Shown in pieces: positions 51,003-59,725 of a DNA stretch of 64,000 nt; positions within the stretch are counted from its first letter, which is position 1, and each line of letters begins with the position of its first letter. The stretch is from Lachnoclostridium sp. An196. GTDB taxonomy: Bacteria; Bacillota; Clostridia; Lachnospirales; Lachnospiraceae. The translations under genes were made by a program, and so were the position numbers. Location of the stretch: assembly GCF_002160135.1 (NCBI RefSeq), contig NZ_NFJZ01000009.1:1-64000 (forward strand), in the 5' to 3' direction. The notes below the pieces were generated by a model. It was not told the origin of the DNA. It saw nothing but the letters and a program-made list of their open reading frames with translations, and ran no database searches.

Positions 51003-51710
51003 ATGCAGAATATTCTGGAAGCAAAAGATCTGAAAAAAGTATTTTATAAAAACAGAGTGCCTTTTGAAGCGGTGGACGGAGTATCCTTCCATATCGGAAA
51101 AGGCGAATGTCTGGGACTGGCGGGAGAAAGCGGATGCGGAAAAAGCACCATCGCAAAGATCATAACCCGTCTGATCATGCCTGAGGAGGGAAGCGTCCGT
51201 CTGGACGGAAAAGTACAGATGGTATTTCAGACACCGCAGGATTCCTTTGACCCCAGGCGCACGCTGGGAGACGGAATCATGGAGGGTATGTGCAATCAGG
51301 GAATGGGAAAGAAGCAGGCAAAGGAAAGGGCCTGTGAGATGCTGGATCTGGTGGAACTGGACAGAAGATTTTTTTACAGATATCCCCATGAAGCAAGCGG
51401 AGGAGAATGCCAGCGGGCGGCGATCGCCAGGGCGCTGGCAGTAGAACCTCAGCTGCTGATCTGCGATGAAGCGACCAGCGCGCTGGACGTGACCGTACAG
51501 GCACAAATTGCCGCGCTTCTGAAACGCCTTCAGGAAGAGAACGGCATGTCTCTTCTGCTGATCAGCCATGATCTTGCGTTGGTGCAGTATCTTTGCAGCC
51601 GGGTACTGATCATGTATCAGGGAAAGATCATAGAGGAGGGCATTCCGGATGAGGTGATCCAGAATCCCAGGGAATCTTATACCAGACTGCTGGTAGAAGC
51701 TATATTGTGA
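51003..51710 (+). CDS. ABC importer ATPase 2 (NikE/DppF-like)
   Basis: 235 residues. Walker A GESGCGKST near 39, EASGGECQRAAIARAL, Walker B LLICDEATSALDVTVQ, H-loop LISHD. The Q-loop MVFQTPQDSFDPRRTL is typical of the DppF/NikE branch. It ends without the C-terminal Cys cluster. A stem-loop and then the substrate-binding protein gene follow. Confidence 0.92.
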   Translation: MQNILEAKDLKKVFYKNRVPFEAVDGVSFHIGKGECLGLAGESGCGKSTIAKIITRLIMPEEGSVRLDGKVQMVFQTPQDSFDPRRTLGDGIMEGMCNQGMGKKQAKERACEMLDLVELDRRFFYRYPHEASGGECQRAAIARALAVEPQLLICDEATSALDVTVQAQIAALLKRLQEENGMSLLLISHDLALVQYLCSRVLIMYQGKIIEEGIPDEVIQNPRESYTRLLVEAIL

Positions 51711-51725
51711 TGATACCAGGGTCAA

Positions 51726-51774
51726 AAGGCCGGAAATCCGATGCAAGCTTGCCTGCAGGAGGATTTTCGGCCTT
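51726..51774 (+). promoter_or_regulatory. Intercistronic stem-loop before the binding protein gene
   Basis: AAGGCCGGAAATCC / GGATTTTCGGCCTT, 14 bp with one G-T pair and a 21-base loop, no T-run. Such structures often stabilise one side of a polycistronic mRNA and raise the level of the binding protein relative to the membrane parts. Confidence 0.55.
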
Positions 51775-51819
51775 GGGACCCCAACATCATTGTAATGAAA
51801 AGCATGGAGGAATATATCG

Positions 51820-53370
51820 ATGAAAAAAAGATCCGGTATTTTGACCGTCTGTCTTCTGGCTGTCTGCCTTTTGTCCGGCTGCGGTTCGCCGGAGCAGGGG
51901 ACAGCGGAGAGCACGGGCGAAAAGGTGTTTTATTACGGCGATACCACGTTTAACGCGGAAAATGACGAGAAAGACGTCAATCCGCATAATGGTTATTCCG
52001 GATGGGCGTGCATCCGGTACGGGATTGGGGAAACTTTATTCAAGTATTCTGATTCCATGGAACTGGAACCGTGGCTGGCCACGGGGTATGAACTGGTGGA
52101 CGAAAATACCTGGGTCGTCACGCTGCGGGACGGAGTGACATTTACCAGTGGAAGAGCCATGGACGCGGAGGCGGTAAAGGAATGCCTGGATCACCTGGTC
52201 GAGGTGCATGAACGCGCGAAAGGAGATCTGAAGATCCGGGAGATTACAGCAGACGGACAGACGCTGACGATCCGCACGCAGGAGCCGGTCCCGGCGTTGA
52301 TGAATTATTTGGCCGACCCTTATGGCTGCATCATCGATATGCAGGCGGGCATCACCGAAGACGGGAATGTGTCGGGCACGGGCCCGTACCGTGCGACAGA
52401 AGTGGAGACGGACGTGGGACTGACACTGGTGAAAAACGAGAATTTCTGGAACGGGACGCCCAAACTGGATACGATCTACGTCCGGACGATCACGGACGGC
52501 GATACGATGACGATGGCCATGCAGACCGGAGAACTGGACGCGGCATACGGACTCCCTTATTCCAGTCTGTCCCTGTTCGCAAATGATCCTTATACCATCT
52601 CTTCCGTGGAGACGTCCAGATCGTTTTTCGCGCAGATGAACTACGCGACGGAGGCGCTGCAGGATCCCAATGTGCGTGCGGCCATTGCCGGGGCCATTGA
52701 TAAAGAGGGATTCACACAGGTATTGCTGGAAGGCAACGGAAGCGCGGCCAATGGGCCGTTTCCGGAGAGCTTCGCGTTCGGCGATGCTTCTGTGACTGCG
52801 CAGCCTTATGATCCGGAGGAATCCAGAAGGCTCCTGGCCGCTTCCGGATGGACTGATACGGACGGCGACGGCTATGTGGACAAGGACGGCGAGATCCTCT
52901 CGATCCGCTGGCTGACTTATCCCAGCAGACAGGAGCTGCCGCTTCTGGCAGAGAGCGTACAGGCGTCGCTGAAAGAGATCGGTATCCTGGTAGAGGTGAA
53001 CTGTACCGCCAATCATCTGGATTTTATCGAAAACGGTGAATGGGACATCTATGCGAGCGCTTTTGTCTGCGCCCCCACCGGAGACCCGGAATATTTCTTT
53101 ACCACTCACTGCCTGGATGATTCTACCAAGAACCGGGGCGGATATCACAGCGACCGGCTGGAAGAACTGGAAGAGCAGATGAGCGGCACCTTCGACCCCG
53201 AGGAACGCGCGGTGCTGGCTACGAAGATGACGCAGACGATCCTGGACGACAACGCATTTGTCTTTGCTTCCCATCTGAAGATGTCGATCGTTTCAGGAGA
53301 AGGGGTAACCGGACTGACGGCGCATCCTTGCGATTATTATGAGATCACGGTAGATCTGGATAAAAACTGA
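51820..53370 (+). CDS. ABC importer substrate-binding lipoprotein 1 (NikA/peptide family 5)
   Basis: 516 residues. Lipoprotein signal: KKRSGILTVCLLAVCLLSGC with the lipobox LSGC. Family 5 binding-protein features: NPHNGYSGWACIRYGIGETL, ENTWVVTLRDGVTFTSGR, GTGPYRATEVE, NVRAAIAGAIDKEGF and ASGWTDTDGDGYVDKDGE. The first segment, with early placement of Y-S-G-W and R-Y-G, resembles NikA/CntA-type metal-complex binders more than peptide binders, but ligand residues cannot be assigned. Lgt is encoded in this window. Confidence 0.88.
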   Translation: MKKRSGILTVCLLAVCLLSGCGSPEQGTAESTGEKVFYYGDTTFNAENDEKDVNPHNGYSGWACIRYGIGETLFKYSDSMELEPWLATGYELVDENTWVVTLRDGVTFTSGRAMDAEAVKECLDHLVEVHERAKGDLKIREITADGQTLTIRTQEPVPALMNYLADPYGCIIDMQAGITEDGNVSGTGPYRATEVETDVGLTLVKNENFWNGTPKLDTIYVRTITDGDTMTMAMQTGELDAAYGLPYSSLSLFANDPYTISSVETSRSFFAQMNYATEALQDPNVRAAIAGAIDKEGFTQVLLEGNGSAANGPFPESFAFGDASVTAQPYDPEESRRLLAASGWTDTDGDGYVDKDGEILSIRWLTYPSRQELPLLAESVQASLKEIGILVEVNCTANHLDFIENGEWDIYASAFVCAPTGDPEYFFTTHCLDDSTKNRGGYHSDRLEELEEQMSGTFDPEERAVLATKMTQTILDDNAFVFASHLKMSIVSGEGVTGLTAHPCDYYEITVDLDKN

Positions 53371-53409
53371 ATCAGTTATGGCTTCATTCTGACTTGGAAT
53401 GGCCGGAAT

Positions 53410-53451
53410 CCCCCACCGGGGCTTGTGATGAAAAAAGCGGATTGCTACACT
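53410..53451 (+). promoter_or_regulatory. Promoter P3 with C-run/G-run element (second importer)
   Basis: CCCCCACCGGGGC directly followed by TTGTGA (53423-53428), 17 bp, TACACT (53446-53451). The stretch CCCCCACC-GG-GCTTGTG is nearly the same as at P1. Confidence 0.6.
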
Positions 53452-53479
53452 CTTGTCAAACTTATGAAGGAGGGAGATT

Positions 53480-55159
53480 ATGAAGAGAAAAGCAGCCGCT
53501 TTTTTGTGCGCGGTGATATGGGTTTCAGGTGTATTTGCAGGATGCGGCCGGGGAGAGGTCGGGACACAGGAGACACAGCAGACGCAGACAGCGGATACGC
53601 AGGAGGGCGGAGATGAGACGGATGCCCAGGGGGCAGCGGCAGAAGAGACCGCAGTGAAGGACGAGGTCGTCGTCACCATGCCGCCCACATCGGAGCCCTC
53701 TTCCGGATTTGATCCGGCGTACGGATGGGGAGCGGGAGAGCATGTGCATGAACCGCTGATCCAGAGCACATTGACCGTGACCACGCAGGATCTCCAGATC
53801 GATACCGATCTGGCGACGGAATACAGTGTGAGCGGGGACGGCCTGACCTGGACCGTGAAGATCCGTGACGATGTGAAATTTACGGACGGAGAGCCGCTGA
53901 CGGCGGAGGATGTGGCGTTTACATACAATAACTGCAAAGAAAAGAGCTCGGTCAACGATTTTACCATGATGGAAGAAGCGGTGGCAGTGGACGATACGAC
54001 GGTGGAATTTCATATGACGAGGCCTTACTCCATCTGGCCGTACACCATGGCGATCGTGGGAATCGTCCCGGAGCATGCGTATGCTGAGAACTACGGGATG
54101 AACCCCATCGGCTCCGGCCGTTATATCATGGCGCAGTGGGATCAGGGCCAGCAGGTGATCTTTGAGGCTAACCCGGATTATTACGGGGAAGAGCCGAAGA
54201 TCAAAAAAGTGACGGTGCTGTTCATGGAAGAAGATGCGGCGCTGGCGGCAGCCATGGCGGGACAGGTGGACGTGGCGCACACGGCGGCCTCTTACAGCGA
54301 CCAGGAGATAGACGGATACGGGCTGCTGAGCGTCCAGACGGTGGACAACCGCGGCTTCAATCTCCCGTGTACGGAACCGGAGGAAGCAGACGGGATCGTA
54401 TATGGGAACGCGTTTACTTCGGACGTAAATGTGAGACGGGCTATCAATATCGGCATTGACCGCCAGGAGATGATCGACAATGTGCTGAACGGTTATGGTA
54501 TGGCGGCGTACAGCGTATGCGACAAGATGCCGTGGTACAACAGTGGCGCCGAGGTGGAATATGACCTGGAAGAAGCGAAAAGGATCCTGGACGAAGCAGG
54601 ATGGACGGAAGGCAGCGACGGAATCCGTGAGAAGGACGGCGTGCGCGCAGAGTTTACGCTGATGTTCAGTACCGGCGATTCTGTCCGTCAGGCTCTTGCG
54701 GAGGATACGGCCAACCAGCTCCGGGAGCTGGGCATCGAAGTGACGACAGAAGGCGTGGGCTGGGACGTGGCTTATGACCGCGCGCAGTCGGACCCTCTGG
54801 TATGGGGCTGGGGAGCGCATACGCCGATGGAACTGTACAATATTTACCATACGCTTTCCGATACGGGAATCGGTCTGGCAGAGTATTCGCCGTACGGCAA
54901 CGAGACCGTGGACGCTTATATGGACGCGGCCCTGGAGGCAGACTCCCTGGAAGAGTCGTATGAGCTGTGGCAGCAGGCCCAGTGGGACGGCACGACCGGC
55001 GTCACGCAGGACGGAGATATCCCGTGGATCTGGCTGTGCAATGTGGATCATCTGTATTTTGTGAGGGACGGCCTTCAGGTTGCGGAGCAGAAAATCCATC
55101 CGCACGGCCACGGCTGGTCCATCGTAAACAACGTAGATCAGTGGTCCTGGGAAGGGTAA
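53480..55159 (+). CDS. ABC importer substrate-binding lipoprotein 2 (peptide/nickel family 5)
   Basis: 559 residues. Signal peptide with lipobox FAGC, then a Gln/Thr/Asp-rich linker (about 25-55). Family 5 body: GLTWTVKIRDDVKFTDGEPL, EDVAFTYNNCKE, NPIGSGRYIMAQWDQGQ, NPDYYGEEPKIKKV, VRRAINIGIDRQEMID and AKRILDEAGWTEGSDGI. It lacks the NikA-like opening of lipoprotein 1 and is closer to dipeptide binders, so the two importers may differ in ligand. Strong GAAGGAGGG site. Confidence 0.88.
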   Translation: MKRKAAAFLCAVIWVSGVFAGCGRGEVGTQETQQTQTADTQEGGDETDAQGAAAEETAVKDEVVVTMPPTSEPSSGFDPAYGWGAGEHVHEPLIQSTLTVTTQDLQIDTDLATEYSVSGDGLTWTVKIRDDVKFTDGEPLTAEDVAFTYNNCKEKSSVNDFTMMEEAVAVDDTTVEFHMTRPYSIWPYTMAIVGIVPEHAYAENYGMNPIGSGRYIMAQWDQGQQVIFEANPDYYGEEPKIKKVTVLFMEEDAALAAAMAGQVDVAHTAASYSDQEIDGYGLLSVQTVDNRGFNLPCTEPEEADGIVYGNAFTSDVNVRRAINIGIDRQEMIDNVLNGYGMAAYSVCDKMPWYNSGAEVEYDLEEAKRILDEAGWTEGSDGIREKDGVRAEFTLMFSTGDSVRQALAEDTANQLRELGIEVTTEGVGWDVAYDRAQSDPLVWGWGAHTPMELYNIYHTLSDTGIGLAEYSPYGNETVDAYMDAALEADSLEESYELWQQAQWDGTTGVTQDGDIPWIWLCNVDHLYFVRDGLQVAEQKIHPHGHGWSIVNNVDQWSWEG

Positions 55160-55165
55160 GCGGAT

Positions 55166-56161
55166 ATGAACAGACGATGGCCTGTTTTTCTGTTAAAAAA
55201 TCTGGTGCGGATGACCTTGCTGGTCATCTGCATCAGTATTGTTACGTTTGGGCTGATGAAAGCTTCCCCGGTAGACCCTCTGCAGGCGAATGTGGGTCAG
55301 GCGGCCCTGGGAAGCATGAGCCAGGAACAGAGGGAAAAGCTGGAAGAGTATTGGGGCGTGAATACGTCCCCGGTGGAACAATATCTGTCGTGGGCAGGAG
55401 ATTTTATCCGGGGAGATATGGGTACTTCCCTGCTTTACCGCCAGCCGGTGACGAGGGTGATCGCGGTCAAACTGTCCAATTCGCTGTTTTTGATGGTGAT
55501 GGCCTGGATATTGTCCGGAATCCTGGGGTTTGCCCTGGGCGCTCTGGCCGGTATGAACCAGGGCAGGCTGGTCGATAAATGCATCAAAGGATACTGCCTG
55601 GTGATCTCCAGTACGCCGGCTTTCTGGCTGGCGCTGCTTCTGCTGATGGTCTTCGCCGTCTGGCTGGGATGGTTCCCCATAGGCCTGAGCGTTCCCATCG
55701 GAGTGGAGGCCAGCGGGGTGACTCTGGCGGACCGGATCTACCATGCGGTGCTCCCGGCGCTTACGCTCAGTATTACGGGAATCTCCAATATTGCGCTGCA
55801 TACCAGGGAGAAGATGATCGAGGTCATGGGAAGCGACTATATTCTTTTTGCAAGGATGCGGGGGGAGAAAGGTCTCAGACTGCTCCGGCGCTATGCTCTG
55901 CGCGGAGTCCTGCTCCCTGCGGTTACGCTCCATTTCGCGTCGATCAGCGAGATATTCGGCGGCTCCGTGCTGGTGGAGCAGGTCTTTTCCTATCCCGGCC
56001 TGGGGCAGGCGGCGGTTGCGGCGGGTCTGGGAAGCGACATGCCGCTTCTGATGGCGATCACGATTGTCAGCGCGCTGTTTGTTTTCGGAGGAAATCTGGC
56101 CGCCAATATTCTGTATGGGGTCATTGATCCCCGGATACGGAGAGGGGGGACGGCAGAATGA
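55166..56161 (+). CDS. Second importer permease 1 (DppB-like)
   Basis: 331 residues, 6 membrane segments. Periplasmic loop SMSQEQREKLEEYWGVNTSP and RGDMGTSLLYRQPV fit DppB/OppB. EAA loop HTREKMIEVMGSDYILFARMRGEKG. Starts 6 bases after the binding protein gene; the stop overlaps the next permease by 4 bases. Confidence 0.92.
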   Translation: MNRRWPVFLLKNLVRMTLLVICISIVTFGLMKASPVDPLQANVGQAALGSMSQEQREKLEEYWGVNTSPVEQYLSWAGDFIRGDMGTSLLYRQPVTRVIAVKLSNSLFLMVMAWILSGILGFALGALAGMNQGRLVDKCIKGYCLVISSTPAFWLALLLLMVFAVWLGWFPIGLSVPIGVEASGVTLADRIYHAVLPALTLSITGISNIALHTREKMIEVMGSDYILFARMRGEKGLRLLRRYALRGVLLPAVTLHFASISEIFGGSVLVEQVFSYPGLGQAAVAAGLGSDMPLLMAITIVSALFVFGGNLAANILYGVIDPRIRRGGTAE

Positions 56162-56982
56162 AAATGGGCAACCGCAGAATCCGGGTGCTGGCAGGACTGG
56201 GCTTTTCACTTACCTTTCTTGCGGTGGTATGCATATGGGGCAGCCTGAGCACAGAAACTGCCAGAGTGACGGATTTTTCCCGTGTGAATATCCCGCCCTG
56301 CCTCCGGTATCCCTTCGGAACGGACTGGCTGGGCAGAGACATGCTGGCGCGGACATTGAAGGGGCTTTCCATGAGCATATGGATCGGAATCCTCTCCGCG
56401 GCGGTCAGCGCGGCCGTAGCCCTGGTTCTGGGGATCACATCCGCCACGATGGGAAAGGCGGCGGACAGCGTGATCAGTTTCCTGATCGACCTGATCATGG
56501 GAGTGCCGCATATCCTGCTGCTGATCCTGATATCCGTGGCTCTGGGAAAGGGTCTGCGGGGTGTGATCATCGGTGTGTCCCTGACCCACTGGCCTTCTCT
56601 TGCGCGTCTGATCCGCGCGGAAGTCATCCAGCTGAGGGAAAGCCCTTATATCCAGATCGCCCGCAGGCTGGGAAAAGGCAGATGGTATATCGCGGGAAAA
56701 CATATGCTTCCCCATCTTATCCCCCAGTTTATCGTCGGACTGGTGCTGCTCTTTCCTCATGCCATCCTGCATGAATCCAGCGTTACTTTTTTAGGGTTCG
56801 GCCTTTCTACGGAACAGCCCGCCATCGGCATCGTCCTTTCGGAAGCCATGAAGTACCTGGTGACGGGAAAATGGTGGCTGGCTCTCTTCCCGGGGCTCCT
56901 GCTGGTATTTACAGTCGTCATGTTCTACGTGATGGGCGAGAGCCTGAGAAAACTGCTGGATCCGAACAGCGTGCATCAGTAG
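56158..56982 (+). CDS. Second importer permease 2 (DppC-like)
   Basis: 274 residues. RYPFGTDWLGRDMLARTL is the DppC opening signature. EAA loop RAEVIQLRESPYIQIARRLG, family end LRKLLDP. ATGA overlap with permease 1 shows coupling. Confidence 0.92.
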   Translation: MKMGNRRIRVLAGLGFSLTFLAVVCIWGSLSTETARVTDFSRVNIPPCLRYPFGTDWLGRDMLARTLKGLSMSIWIGILSAAVSAAVALVLGITSATMGKAADSVISFLIDLIMGVPHILLLILISVALGKGLRGVIIGVSLTHWPSLARLIRAEVIQLRESPYIQIARRLGKGRWYIAGKHMLPHLIPQFIVGLVLLFPHAILHESSVTFLGFGLSTEQPAIGIVLSEAMKYLVTGKWWLALFPGLLLVFTVVMFYVMGESLRKLLDPNSVHQ

Positions 56983-57022
56983 GCGCATGATCCGGGATAT
57001 TACGGGAGGAGGACAGACCAAG

Positions 57023-57946
57023 ATGAAAGTTCCGGTTCTGAAAATCGAACATATGAATATATCGTTTACACAGTACGACAGAGGCATGCGTCAGGTGGAG
57101 CTTCCTACGATCCGGGATCTTAATGTGGAAGTGCATGAAGGCGAAATCGTGGCGGTAGTAGGCTCCAGCGGATCGGGGAAAAGTCTTCTTGCCCACGGCG
57201 TGATGGGCGTCCTGCCTTATAACGCGTCCATGGGAGGAAAGATCGTTTATCGCGGAGAAGAACTGACCGCGGACCGGATCGCGCGTCTCCGGGGAAATGA
57301 GATTGTCCTGGTGCCGCAGAGTCTTTCTTATCTGAACCCGTTCGCGAAGGTGGGATACCAGATCAGAAAAGGCCGGAAAGACGCGCAGACCAGGCAGAGA
57401 CTGGATGATATATTCAAAAGATATGACTTAAAAAAAGAAGTGGAGGATCTGTATCCGTTTGAACTGTCGGGAGGCATGAACCGGCGGGTGCTGATCGCCA
57501 CGGCCATGATCGAGAATCCCCGACTGGTGATCGCGGACGAACCCACGCCGGGGCTGGATCTGAAGGTGGCCAAACGCGCCATGCGGCATTTTCGGGAACT
57601 GGCGGATATGGGAGCCGCAGTGCTGATCATCACGCACGATCTGGAGCTGGCCCTGGAGACGGTGGACCGGATTGCCGTCTTTTATGCGGGCACCACCATA
57701 GAAGAAGCCGGGGTCGGAGATTTTGAGAAAGAAGAAACACTTCGCCATCCTTATACAAAGGCGTTGTGGCGGGCCATGCCGAAAAACGGATTCCAGTTCA
57801 TACCGGGCAGCCAGCCTTATGTGAAAAATATGCCGGAAGGATGTCCGTTCATGCCCAGGTGCGGACAATGCACGGAAGCCTGCCGGGGGCAGATTCCTTA
57901 TAAAGAAATACGGGGAGGCAGGGTGCGCTGCCTGTATGCGGAATGA
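57023..57946 (+). CDS. Second importer ATPase 1 (DppD-like)
   Basis: 307 residues. The start was chosen at the ATG behind GGGAGGAGG; ATG 56987 lies upstream without a site. Walker A GSSGSGKSL (Leu rather than Thr/Ser at the last place), signature LSGGMNRRVLIA, Walker B LVIADEPTPGLDLKV. The C-terminal oligopeptide domain has the Cys cluster CPFMPRCGQCTEACRG, which may bind a metal or Fe-S cluster. Confidence 0.9.
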   Translation: MKVPVLKIEHMNISFTQYDRGMRQVELPTIRDLNVEVHEGEIVAVVGSSGSGKSLLAHGVMGVLPYNASMGGKIVYRGEELTADRIARLRGNEIVLVPQSLSYLNPFAKVGYQIRKGRKDAQTRQRLDDIFKRYDLKKEVEDLYPFELSGGMNRRVLIATAMIENPRLVIADEPTPGLDLKVAKRAMRHFRELADMGAAVLIITHDLELALETVDRIAVFYAGTTIEEAGVGDFEKEETLRHPYTKALWRAMPKNGFQFIPGSQPYVKNMPEGCPFMPRCGQCTEACRGQIPYKEIRGGRVRCLYAE

Positions 57947-57987
57947 ACCCGGCTTCTGATCCCCGGACAGGATATGGAGAATAGGAT

Positions 57988-58590
57988 ATGACACTGGAGA
58001 TAAAAAATGTTTCTTACCAGTATGAAGAAAAAGGACGGCAGATCCTGGACCATTTCAGCCTGAGCATAGACAGCCGGGAAAGAGTCGGTCTGGAGGCCCC
58101 CAGCGGCTTTGGGAAAACGACCCTGTGCAAACTGCTGTCCGGATATCTGGAGCCGGACGAGGGGGAGATCCTGCTGGACGGCAGGCCGCTGTCTTCTTAC
58201 AAAGGGTACTGTCCGGTGCAGATGATCTGGCAGCAGCCGGAATTTGCGGTTAATCCGAGACTGCGCATGAAAGAAGTGATCCTGGAAGGAGACCAGGTGG
58301 AAGAGCGGATTGTGCGGGAACTGGGGATTGAAGACGACTGGATGAGGCGTTTCCCGGGAGAGCTTTCGGGAGGGGAGCTGCAGAGATTCAGCATCGCGCG
58401 GGCGCTGGGAAAGAGGACATGTTTCCTGCTGGCAGACGAGATATCCACCATGCTGGATCTGATTACTCAGAGTCAGATCTGGGATTTTCTTCTGAGAGAG
58501 ACAGAGCAGAGAGAGATCGGCCTGGTGGCGGTGAGCCACGACCGGGAACTGCTAGACCGCATATGTACCAGGGTTGTGCGGCTGTCCTGA
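57988..58590 (+). CDS. Second importer ATPase 2, short form
   Basis: 200 residues, shorter than the usual 270-320 of DppF-like ATPases. Walker A EAPSGFGKTT, Q-loop MIWQQPEFAVNPRLRM, signature ELSGGELQRFSIARAL, Walker B CFLLADEISTMLDLITQ and H-loop VSHD are all present, so the nucleotide-binding core is complete. The C-terminal oligopeptide domain is absent. GGAGA-type site. Confidence 0.88.
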   Translation: MTLEIKNVSYQYEEKGRQILDHFSLSIDSRERVGLEAPSGFGKTTLCKLLSGYLEPDEGEILLDGRPLSSYKGYCPVQMIWQQPEFAVNPRLRMKEVILEGDQVEERIVRELGIEDDWMRRFPGELSGGELQRFSIARALGKRTCFLLADEISTMLDLITQSQIWDFLLRETEQREIGLVAVSHDRELLDRICTRVVRLS

Positions 58591-58629
58591 AAGAACTGAA
58601 CACAGAGCAGACGTAACAGATGCAATACA

Positions 58630-58685
58630 CCCCGAGGAGATTCCGGTCTCATATCAATACACCGGAATCGTCTCGAGGTTTTTGA
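58630..58685. terminator. Bidirectional terminator between the importer operon and bioY
   Basis: CCCCGAGGAGATTCCGGT, loop, ACCGGAATCGTCTCGAGG with three mismatches, then TTTTT. Confidence 0.8.
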
Positions 58686-58688
58686 CTT

Positions 58689-59255
58689 TTACAGGATTGT
58701 GATCCCGGCGCGATTCATGGTTTTTCTGAGGATCAGAGCGGCCACCAGGGCTCCGGCCACAGACAGGACGTCCTTGATCAGATAGGGCAGGGAAACCAGA
58801 AGAAAAGCCTGCCATACACCGCAGTCTGCCACTATGGAATAGTGGACGGCGCCCAGAAGGTGGCATATTGCCAGCCCCAGAAGACCGGAAAGAAATGCTG
58901 CCGCAGGATGATGCGCGCGGGAGCCGAGTCCGCAGGCCAGAGCCAGAGGAAGAAAACCATAGAGAAATCCTCCGGTGAATCCGAAGATCCGCCCGATTCC
59001 GGCAGTCATGCCTGTGAATACGGGCAAGCCGATGATGCCTAACAGCAGATAAAGAGCTACACAGAGCGTCCCCCTTCTGGCCCCGAGCACATATCCGCAG
59101 AGGGAGACGGCAAAAGTCTGGAGCGTGACCGGTACGCCGGAGGGCATGGGGATCTGAAGGATGGACAGTACGGCGAGGACAGCAGTAAACATGCCGGTTA
59201 TGGCGAGCGCCTGTACCGATGTGCGGGAACCTGCCGCAGATGAAGAGAATGTCAT
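58689..59255 (-). CDS. bioY: Biotin transporter substrate-binding component BioY
   Basis: 188 residues, 6 membrane segments. BioY signatures: MPSGVPVTLQTFAVSLCG, LGARRGTLCVALYLLLG, GLPVFTGMTAGIGRIFG and PYLIKDVLS. It captures biotin as the S component of an ECF transporter. A BirA-like operator overlaps its promoter, pointing to biotin-dependent repression. The ATPase and T components are not intact here; a broken ATPase lies divergently next to it. Confidence 0.93.
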   Translation of the reverse strand: MTFSSSAAGSRTSVQALAITGMFTAVLAVLSILQIPMPSGVPVTLQTFAVSLCGYVLGARRGTLCVALYLLLGIIGLPVFTGMTAGIGRIFGFTGGFLYGFLPLALACGLGSRAHHPAAAFLSGLLGLAICHLLGAVHYSIVADCGVWQAFLLVSLPYLIKDVLSVAGALVAALILRKTMNRAGITIL

Positions 59256-59312
59256 AGTAAATACCTTCTTTCTTTGGTACCGGAAAAGATTGCCGGTGTA
59301 TGTTATGGAGTC

Positions 59313-59355
59313 AGTATAACTAAAATATCAACCAATGTCAATAATTGGTTGACAA
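59313..59355 (-). promoter_or_regulatory. bioY promoter with BirA-like operator
   Basis: On the minus strand TTGACA (59336-59341), 17 bp, TATACT (59313-59318). Around the -35 box is the inverted repeat TTGTCAACC (59347-59355) / GGTTGATAT (59325-59333), 13 bases between the half-sites, close to the BirA box consensus of Firmicutes (usually 14-16 between half-sites). Confidence 0.6.
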
Positions 59356-59485
59356 TCATAACAACATGTATGAACGCCGCAGACGGGAGAAAATATGTTT
59401 GCAGAGAAGGAGGCGCGGCCTTTGCGATCATTGTACTGGGCGCGCCTCTGTTTCTGCATCTTCTGTTCAAAGGAGGGAAGCAGAA

Positions 59486-59700
59486 ATGCTGAGTGTAGAG
59501 AATCTGCAGTTTCATTATCAGGGCGGGCCGAAGGTTCTGAAGAAGATCAATTTCACACTGGAGGTCGGAGAATTTCTGGCGATTCTGGGGGATGGCGGAT
59601 CCGGAAAAAGCGGGAAATCTGTGCGTCTGGTGTCAAAGCCAAAGCCCGAGGGCATGACAAAGGAGGTTTGCTGTGTAAATTATGAAGCGGTAGTTGGCGT
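59486..59700 (+). pseudogene. Remnant of an ABC (ECF-type) ATPase gene
   Basis: After an AAAGGAGGG site, an ATG opens a normal ABC ATPase N-terminus: MLSVENLQFHYQGG, KVLKKINFTLEVGEFLAILG and Walker A GDGGSGKS ending near 59613. From there similarity stops abruptly. No Q-loop, signature or Walker B follows, although the frame stays open to 60025, partly antisense to the next gene. Just upstream, a frame ending at 59492 encodes a hydrophobic tail (FAIIVLGAPLFLHLLF), perhaps the end of a lost membrane partner. Best read as a deletion remnant of an operon next to bioY. Confidence 0.65.
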
Positions 59701-59725
59701 GAAAACAGTGAAATCGAGGTGCCTT

